64,000 nucleotides of DNA. Origin: Rhea pennata (lineage: Eukaryota; Chordata; Aves; Rheiformes; Rheidae). The notes under the pieces are model-generated. The model did not search any database. It was not told the origin of the DNA and worked only from the letters and a program-made list of their open reading frames with translations. Shown here in pieces: positions 61,601-64,000 of the stretch. A program made the translations under genes and the position numbers. Location of the stretch: contig NC_084678.1 of assembly GCF_028389875.1 (NCBI RefSeq), positions 13,546,899-13,610,898 on the forward strand, read 5' to 3'. Position 1 is the stretch's first letter. Every line of letters starts with the position of its first letter.

Positions 61601-63633
61601 CTAGGAGGTGAGGGTAATCAAAAGAACTATCATTTTATTGTATTGTTTCCCCCAAAAGAGATGACATGAATACATCTTTACAACTAAAGCAGAAGCACAA
61701 GTCTCAGATCTCACTACTATGTTCATAGGACTAGTTTATCTCCTGGTATTTTAAAAGCAGTGTTATAGCAGGTATCCAAACTGAATACATGCTTGTTATG
61801 AATAGGTATCAGACAACCTCTTTGCTGTCATGACATAATGATGTAGGTAACATGCAGAATACACAATCATATAGTCAAAAAAAGCTTGTTACTTCCTCTT
61901 CCTTTTAAGGTCCCTCTTCTCTAGTAGATATTCTCACTAATACTCTAACTGATCATTAGCTCAACATAACTATCCTATGTCAATGAATAATGGAATATAT
62001 ACCAACAGATTGCTAGCTATTTTTAGATGACATGCCTATTGGAATTAATGAACATCCAGAATTTTGCAGTAGAGCTAAGCAGATTGCAAAGAACTATCCT
62101 TGTTTATAAACATTTATTAGAGAAACTGTAGCCTAGGCTTTGTATTGATTAAGAATCTTGTCAAATAGATGTTTTTGGTTTAATGACAAATTCTTTTATA
62201 CTATTACACCAGCTAATAATATGTAATGTCAAATTTCCCCCCAAATATGGGAGTTACATACTTACCACCCAGATAGTTAAGACAATACCACTGGCTATGT
62301 GCCAAGAGAGAGTATTACTCAATTTATTTTCTATTCAGTATTTTAAGCATACCTTGATTTTACACTACAGCAAAATTAGTTTTATCTATTTATACCACTA
62401 TAACTCATAGTTTATAGAAAATAGGTATTTTGATAACAAGGTTATCCCTGATTAACAGCCATCAAGCACAGCACGAAAACATACTGGCTTTCAAATTTCT
62501 ACTTTACCTTCTGTTGTCTCCAAGCATGCCATTCACCTGGTTAAGAAATTTTCTGCAGTCCTATTAAAACATAGAGAAATTTCTTGAAGAAATGTAACAC
62601 TGAAGTTTAGCTCCTTGGAAACAGATTGCACATGACTTACTGTTTCAAACTCAGAATCTTTAATTCCTTTAAATGCATTGGACACAAACTCCATGGAAAA
62701 CCACTGGCATGCCAGTTCTCCTCTTTGTTTTTCTGATGTCATTCTGCACAACGCTTCTGTAATGGCTACTTGCAGGTCATAGTCTGCAGGTTATAATACA
62801 TTTTACAGAAACAGGAGCCTTAGAGATGGCTACAGCGTAAAACATTTTACAGAAACAGTACTTTCAGAGATGCTACCGATGTGGAAAAAAATTGTATAGA
62901 AGAAAGCAGTATTAGCAGCACCGGATTTTTCATATTACATATCATATATCCAGATATGTAACCCATACTAGATAAATAAAGAATTAAAGGAATAAAGATG
63001 ACTAAACAATTTATTTTTCAGAAATAAATTTCAACCTAGCTATGAAGGAATGTTAAAGTAACACTACATATATAACAGTTAAGAAGTTTCCAGCTTTCCA
63101 ATCCCTGAATTTGGAAATTGTTGGTTACCACAGTGACTCCTTACAGAAATTACAGTATCACTAAATTAGTCAGCAGTGTGCTGATCTCAAAGACTAACTT
63201 CTTTCTGATCTTCTGTTTTAAAACCTCTATGTTTGAGAAGAAAAGGAGGAAAAGCTCAAAGCTAGCCATACTCTACAGACATCTGAAGCATTCCAGATAG
63301 CAGATTATTTCCATGTAATATTTGCATTTTTCAAAGGACTATAATTACAACACTCTCCAACCTGAAGTGTCTTTTCAGGCTTTTTAATGAATGAGAAAAG
63401 CAGCTCACTACTAAATTGTTTGTTAAATCCCATGCTTACCTCCAGCATCTAAAATTCTTCTCCCCATATCACTCCTGCAAATAAACAACATGCTCAATCA
63501 ATATACAACAGCAATACAAAGCACAGAGAAGTTCCAAGTACAACCTAAGTACAAGGAGGAAACCCTGATTCCAGTAAAATAACAAACTTTAAAGAGGGTA
63601 AGTTTTTTTACCTGCTACGCAGCAGCAGTATTT
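37539..63633 (-). CDS. SYCP2: SYCP2, all but the 5' exons (37 proposed exons)
   Basis: Synaptonemal complex protein 2, part of the axial/lateral element of meiotic chromosomes. It binds SYCP3 through a C-terminal coiled coil and HORMA-domain proteins through a closure motif. Joined in phase, the exons read: end of an armadillo-like domain ([19 protein letters not shown]), an Spt16M-like domain ([34 protein letters not shown]), [18 protein letters not shown], a basic region ([15 protein letters not shown]), a long Ser/Lys/Glu-rich middle with NVYDFNF-like and TDISWLQES blocks, then [17 protein letters not shown] to the C-terminal coiled coil ending [21 protein letters not shown]. I recognise the order of conserved blocks from mammalian SYCP2. 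The paralogue SYCP2L is shorter and less like this. One middle exon is probably missed (51208-52299), and the 5' end is outside the window. Confidence 0.93.
37940..37996 (-). CDS. SYCP2: SYCP2 penultimate exon, coiled coil
   Basis: A 57-nt exon of 19 whole codons, acceptor atattttatag, donor gtaaat. It encodes [19 protein letters not shown]. Confidence 0.94.
38450..38528 (-). CDS. SYCP2: SYCP2 exon, coiled coil
   Basis: A 79-nt exon, acceptor ttttcttag, donor gtatga. It encodes [20 protein letters not shown] and HIFTSE. Confidence 0.94.
38856..38914 (-). CDS. SYCP2: SYCP2 exon, coiled coil
   Basis: A 59-nt exon, acceptor tttgttctag, donor gttagt. It encodes [19 protein letters not shown] plus AG. 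Confidence 0.93.
39749..39848 (-). CDS. SYCP2: SYCP2 exon, coiled coil
   Basis: A 100-nt exon, acceptor tgttttgatag, donor gtttgt. It encodes [20 protein letters not shown] and [13 protein letters not shown], heptad-like and very conserved. Confidence 0.95.
39931..40025 (-). CDS. SYCP2: SYCP2 exon, start of C-terminal coiled coil
   Basis: A 95-nt exon, acceptor cactcttctag, donor gtctgt. It encodes [31 protein letters not shown] plus AG. Start of the region that forms the SYCP2:SYCP3 helical bundle in mammals. Confidence 0.93.
40673..40800 (-). CDS. SYCP2: SYCP2 exon with GC donor
   Basis: A 128-nt exon after tttttttttaag. It encodes (V)[42 protein letters not shown]. The donor is ccag|gcaaga, a GC donor. 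With it, the reading runs ungapped into [13 protein letters not shown], matching the mammalian protein in length. No GT in the area gives the right phase without cutting the conserved block. Confidence 0.88.
40889..40956. repeat. 34-bp tandem duplication
   Basis: Two adjacent copies beginning cctcagtcagctgttgcaat and cctcaatcagctattgtaat, each ending ataaagtttagtt. They differ at a few bases. Located in the SYCP2 intron about 90 nt upstream (coding sense) of exon 40673-40800. Confidence 0.9.
41160..41321 (-). CDS. SYCP2: SYCP2 exon
   Basis: A 162-nt exon, acceptor gtttattaaag, donor gttagt. It encodes [53 protein letters not shown] plus G. NSxEVE..KG.R..LLP.KL is conserved with mammals. Confidence 0.93.
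41917..42007 (-). CDS. SYCP2: SYCP2 exon
   Basis: A 91-nt exon, acceptor aacttttttttag, donor gtacag. It encodes [20 protein letters not shown] and [10 protein letters not shown] plus G. Confidence 0.88.
42745..42921 (-). CDS. SYCP2: SYCP2 exon
   Basis: A 177-nt exon of 59 whole codons, acceptor aattttttag, donor gtacgt. It encodes [59 protein letters not shown]. Confidence 0.9.
42922..44271 (-). other. SYCP2 intron
   Basis: About 1.35 kb. The + strand open frames at 43493-43723 and 43730-43999 show no homology I recognise and are taken as chance. Confidence 0.5.
44272..44522 (-). CDS. SYCP2: SYCP2 exon
   Basis: A 251-nt exon, acceptor ctgttttctag, donor gtaaga. It encodes [60 protein letters not shown] and onward to SSVLTAASL. 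Predicted disordered, rich in SP/TP sites. Confidence 0.92.
44978..45167 (-). CDS. SYCP2: SYCP2 exon
   Basis: A 190-nt exon, acceptor attttaatag, donor gtacgt. It encodes [63 protein letters not shown]. The junction reads [14 protein letters not shown], which lines up with mammalian TRCIEKITEKDFTQ and settles the donor choice. Confidence 0.92.
45987..46166 (-). CDS. SYCP2: SYCP2 exon, basic/acidic linker
   Basis: A 180-nt exon, acceptor gttcttccaaag, donor gtaagt. It encodes [68 protein letters not shown]..SxSESE matches the mammalian linker; PKRPRR is a possible nuclear localisation signal. Confidence 0.93.
46167..48341 (-). other. Largest SYCP2 intron in the window (about 2.2 kb)
   Basis: Both flanking exons are in phase 0, so an undetected exon with a length divisible by three would not be noticed by phase. 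None was recognised. AT-rich, with a TA repeat near the upstream exon (48256-48314). Confidence 0.5.
48256..48314. repeat. TA-rich simple repeat
   Basis: Imperfect tat/ata units (attatattatatataataca and following). It lies about 30 nt from exon 48342-48406, on its donor side in SYCP2 orientation. Confidence 0.8.
48342..48406 (-). CDS. SYCP2: SYCP2 exon with NAGNAG acceptor
   Basis: A 65-nt exon, donor gtaaat. It encodes [20 protein letters not shown] and a further K. The acceptor is a tandem cagcag. Using the first AG would move the exon end to 48409 and change Ser to Thr-Gly at the junction. Confidence 0.87.
48805..48979 (-). CDS. SYCP2: SYCP2 exon
   Basis: A 175-nt exon, acceptor gttttttatag, donor gtaaga. 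It encodes [58 protein letters not shown]. The FSDT, TDISWL and QLIDYSR blocks are strongly conserved. Confidence 0.95.
49086..49134 (-). CDS. SYCP2: SYCP2 exon
   Basis: A 49-nt exon, acceptor ttttaattaag, donor gtaagg. It encodes [16 protein letters not shown]. Confidence 0.88.
49699..49754 (-). CDS. SYCP2: SYCP2 exon
   Basis: A 56-nt exon, acceptor cattttcag, donor gtaggg. It encodes [18 protein letters not shown] plus GG of Gly. Confidence 0.88.
50235..50292 (-). CDS. SYCP2: SYCP2 exon
   Basis: A 58-nt exon, acceptor ctgtttgacag, donor gtaagt. It encodes [19 protein letters not shown], one of the few strongly conserved blocks of the middle region. Confidence 0.94.
50832..50868. repeat. 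19-bp tandem duplication
   Basis: aactccacgctcataagta is followed directly by aactccacgctcatagac. Intronic in SYCP2. Confidence 0.9.
51171..51207 (-). CDS. SYCP2: SYCP2 short exon
   Basis: A 37-nt exon, acceptor atttcttttag, donor gtatac. It encodes [11 protein letters not shown] plus AG of Arg, joining DDVYNFNF in the next exon. Confidence 0.8.
51208..52299 (-). other. SYCP2 intron(s), probably hiding an unrecognised exon
   Basis: About 1.1 kb with the A-rich tract 51541-51596. The phases of exons 52300-52418 and 51171-51207 do not join when the stronger donor is used, and the mammalian protein has about 20 more residues here. No convincing exon was found. Confidence 0.5.
51541..51596. repeat. 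A-rich / GAAA tract
   Basis: A long A-rich purine tract with scattered G inside a SYCP2 intron. On the coding strand it is a long pyrimidine tract. Confidence 0.8.
52300..52418 (-). CDS. SYCP2: SYCP2 exon (donor uncertain)
   Basis: Acceptor ttgttgcag. It encodes [39 protein letters not shown] plus AG, donor gtatga. The phase does not join the next recognised exon, which implies a missed exon. Alternatively, an earlier donor tcag|gttaca (exon end 52310) would join directly. Confidence 0.8.
52821..53232 (+). mobile_element. CR1 LINE, 3' end (about 410 bp)
   Basis: Reads as a CR1 3' portion: gggctggagcatctgcccta, tcagcctggggaagagaag, acctgaagggagggtgtc, gcgctggaacagattaccca, ggttggactagatgatctcc, cccttccaacct, ending in the CR1 terminal repeat attctacggttctgtga. 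It is 5'-truncated, as is usual. It lies antisense in a SYCP2 intron and ends 15 nt before the donor side of exon 53248-53351. Confidence 0.95.
53248..53351 (-). CDS. SYCP2: SYCP2 exon
   Basis: A 104-nt exon, acceptor cagctagag, donor gtgagt. It encodes (V)[19 protein letters not shown] and [18 protein letters not shown]1 copy begins 16 nt past its donor. The mammalian protein is much longer around here. Confidence 0.87.
53710..53846 (-). CDS. SYCP2: SYCP2 exon
   Basis: A 137-nt exon, acceptor attttgttag, donor gttatg. It encodes [40 protein letters not shown] and HTSHP. LPG and the W/C block match mammalian SYCP2. Confidence 0.9.
54647..54704 (-). CDS. SYCP2: SYCP2 exon
   Basis: A 58-nt exon, acceptor atttcatttag, donor gtaagt. 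It encodes (D)[18 protein letters not shown] plus TT of Leu. VPDSQ is conserved with mammals. Confidence 0.92.
54785..54857 (-). CDS. SYCP2: SYCP2 exon with GC donor
   Basis: A 73-nt exon, acceptor atgtttatag. It encodes [20 protein letters not shown] and KGTL and leaves G of the following Asp. The only junction that keeps phase with the next exon uses tttag|gcaagt, a consensus GC donor. The nearby GT (caa|gtaact) breaks the frame. Confidence 0.85.
54993..55088 (-). CDS. SYCP2: SYCP2 exon
   Basis: A 96-nt exon, acceptor cccttttag, donor gtatca. It encodes [20 protein letters not shown] and [12 protein letters not shown]. Confidence 0.85.
55837..55955 (-). CDS. SYCP2: SYCP2 exon with closure-motif region (donor uncertain)
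   Basis: The acceptor gctttcag is clear. It encodes [39 protein letters not shown]. The basic-hydrophobic block matches the place of the HORMAD-binding closure motif in mammals. The phase-0 donor used is gtatgc; gtaatagives a shorter and gtagct a longer version, so the 3' end may shift by a few codons. Confidence 0.75.
55956..57314 (-). other. SYCP2 intron
   Basis: About 1.36 kb, without recognised repeat or gene. A + strand open frame at 56487-56810 looks like chance. Confidence 0.5.
57315..57414 (-). CDS. SYCP2: SYCP2 exon
   Basis: A 100-nt exon, acceptor ttgtgtttcaag, donor gtaagt. It encodes [20 protein letters not shown] and [13 protein letters not shown]. The KRKxSEAS block is shared with mammals. 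Confidence 0.92.
57415..58518 (-). other. SYCP2 intron
   Basis: About 1.1 kb, AT-rich, with nothing else recognised. Confidence 0.5.
58519..58674 (-). CDS. SYCP2: SYCP2 exon
   Basis: A 156-nt exon, acceptor atattatatag, donor gtaaga. It encodes [40 protein letters not shown] and [12 protein letters not shown]. It opens with the conserved VPESQLS and then becomes low-complexity. Confidence 0.93.
58714..58832. repeat. CTTT run followed by TA/CA repeat
   Basis: tttctttctttctttttctc, then degenerate tacata/tatata units up to 58832. Microsatellite-like sequence in a SYCP2 intron. Confidence 0.8.
59203..59277 (-). CDS. SYCP2: SYCP2 exon
   Basis: A 75-nt exon, acceptor cattttatag, donor gtatta. 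It encodes [20 protein letters not shown] and ESGSQ, the end of the conserved N-terminal half. Confidence 0.93.
59616..59830 (+). mobile_element. Possible old tRNA-derived SINE pair in SYCP2 intron
   Basis: Two stretches with tRNA-like box A/box B spacing: 59622-59667 (ggttagggcattgagttgca and gatccagtttcaagtc) and 59765-59805 (agtggttagcatgtgagact and ggctcaactccc). They resemble decayed SINE heads seen across amniotes. Family and true ends are uncertain. Confidence 0.35.
60220..60368 (-). CDS. SYCP2: SYCP2 exon, Spt16M-like domain
   Basis: A 149-nt exon, acceptor cttgctttcag, donor gtaaat. It encodes [40 protein letters not shown] and [10 protein letters not shown] second in-frame donor 15 nt further on (exon end at 60205, gtagag) would add VNKHK. 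Length agreement with the mammalian protein favours 60220. Confidence 0.9.
60548..60608 (-). CDS. SYCP2: SYCP2 exon, Spt16M-like domain
   Basis: A 61-nt exon, acceptor ttaatataag, donor gtacag. It encodes [20 protein letters not shown]. Confidence 0.93.
61106..61201 (-). CDS. SYCP2: SYCP2 exon, Spt16M-like domain
   Basis: A 96-nt exon, acceptor gtgttttag, donor gtaagc. It encodes [20 protein letters not shown] and [12 protein letters not shown], a highly recognisable SYCP2 block. Confidence 0.94.
61442..61487 (-). CDS. SYCP2: SYCP2 exon
   Basis: A 46-nt exon, acceptor tttccttacag, donor gtaagc. It encodes [15 protein letters not shown] at the start of the Spt16M-like domain. Confidence 0.92.
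61488..62507 (-). other. SYCP2 intron
   Basis: About 1 kb, AT-rich, with nothing else recognised. Confidence 0.5.
62508..62560 (-). CDS. SYCP2: SYCP2 exon
   Basis: A 53-nt exon, acceptor gttttaatag, donor gtaaag. It encodes [17 protein letters not shown] plus AG of the next Arg. Confidence 0.92.
62641..62783 (-). CDS. SYCP2: SYCP2 exon, armadillo-like domain
   Basis: A 143-nt exon, acceptor taacctgcag, donor gtaagt. It encodes [40 protein letters not shown] and KDSEFET, closely following vertebrate SYCP2. Confidence 0.93.
62795..62880. repeat. 44-bp tandem duplication next to a SYCP2 acceptor
   Basis: Two copies sharing acattttacagaaacag and agagatg-ctac, the copies starting near 62795 and 62839. 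They begin 12 nt from the acceptor side of exon 62641-62783, so they span the region where the branch point should be. Confidence 0.85.
63440..63474 (-). CDS. SYCP2: SYCP2 exon, armadillo-like domain
   Basis: A 35-nt exon after gtttatttgcag, donor gtaagc. It encodes [11 protein letters not shown] and shares the following Asp codon with the next exon. Confidence 0.85.
63612..63633 (-). CDS. SYCP2: SYCP2 candidate 22-nt microexon
   Basis: On the - strand, after tatgtcctgaaccag, it reads xAA ATA CTG CTG CTG CGT AGC AG before gtaaaa, giving (E)ILLLRS(R). The phase fits the next exon, and the peptide resembles the EMLILM stretch before SMGERILDAG in mammals, with two extra residues. The acceptor is only fair. 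Confidence 0.45.
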
Positions 63634-64000
63634 CTGGTTCAGGACATAAGCATTTGAAAAAGTATAACAGTAATCATCCCAAGAAATACATAGATGGTTT
63701 TGGGGATGCAGTTTAAAATAACCCTGCCTCCTTTCTCTTCACAAACAGCATAGTCTGTTAATATATACAATAAGTATTAAAAAGAAAAGGGAGATCTTCA
63801 TTCCTATTCCTTCCCTTTCACTCACATTAAGTGTTAGGACCCCAGTAAATCACCAGTTTCGTGTCCATTAGAATGACCTCTTGGAATTAAGAAAAACTCC
63901 TGGAATTAAGAAAAACTCAACAAATCACAAGTTAAAAGGAAACCTTCACATGACAGGAAGAGGAATGCATATCCCAAGTTCATGCAAAGCCTCCTGGAGT
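63634..64000 (-). other. SYCP2 upstream intron, right edge of window
   Basis: No further exon recognised. It contains the 19-bp duplication at 63882-63918. The armadillo-like N-terminal exons and the promoter must lie beyond the window. Confidence 0.5.
63882..63918. repeat. 19-bp tandem duplication
   Basis: tggaattaagaaaaactc occurs at 63882 and again at 63901. Intronic or upstream in SYCP2. Confidence 0.9.

Noticed and set aside
1..64000. CRISPR array, phage, toxin, viral or biosynthetic system
   Set aside because: No regularly spaced repeats, no compact gene clusters and no viral genes. The window is explained by two vertebrate genes with introns and ordinary avian repeats.

Overview
The window is vertebrate nuclear DNA, almost certainly from a bird and probably a passerine. 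It holds the ends of two genes with many introns, arranged tail to tail. Bird origin is supported by a well-preserved CR1 LINE 3' end (52821-53232), a second CR1 fragment (35226-35345), and a short hybrid of a tRNA-Ile head and a CR1-like tail (15162-15281) that resembles the passerine TguSINE1 family. There is no prokaryotic, viral or CRISPR content.

+ strand, 1-32179 plus a 3' UTR: the last six coding exons of a phosphatase and actin regulator gene, read as PHACTR3. The exons carry three C-terminal RPEL actin-binding repeats and the PP1-binding C-terminus ending in FHRP. All five introns between them are GT-AG and every reading phase joins. The first intron is about 20.6 kb. The 5' part of the gene lies before base 1.

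- strand, 63633 down to 37539: 37 proposed coding exons of SYCP2, the axial/lateral element protein of the synaptonemal complex, about 3.7 kb of coding sequence. The exons run from the end of the armadillo-like N-terminal domain, through the Spt16M-like domain, the region aligning with the HORMAD-binding closure motif and a long charged, disordered middle, to the C-terminal coiled coil that pairs with SYCP3. The 5' exons lie beyond 64000. Two introns appear to be GC-AG. One exon is probably missing from the model (between 51207 and 52300), and one donor (near 55837) is uncertain.

The two stop codons are about 5.4 kb apart (32179 and 37539). The same tail-to-tail PHACTR3-SYCP2 order is known on human chromosome 20q13, which supports the choice of paralogue for both genes. 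The two products are not known to work together: one acts on actin and PP1, the other on meiotic chromosome axes. The left ~22 kb is visibly richer in G+C and CpG than the rest, and the change falls inside a PHACTR3 intron. I found no previously undescribed system. The most useful observations are the GC-AG introns, a NAGNAG acceptor, a 22-nt candidate microexon, repeats sitting next to splice sites, and a CpG-dense patch inside the large intron.
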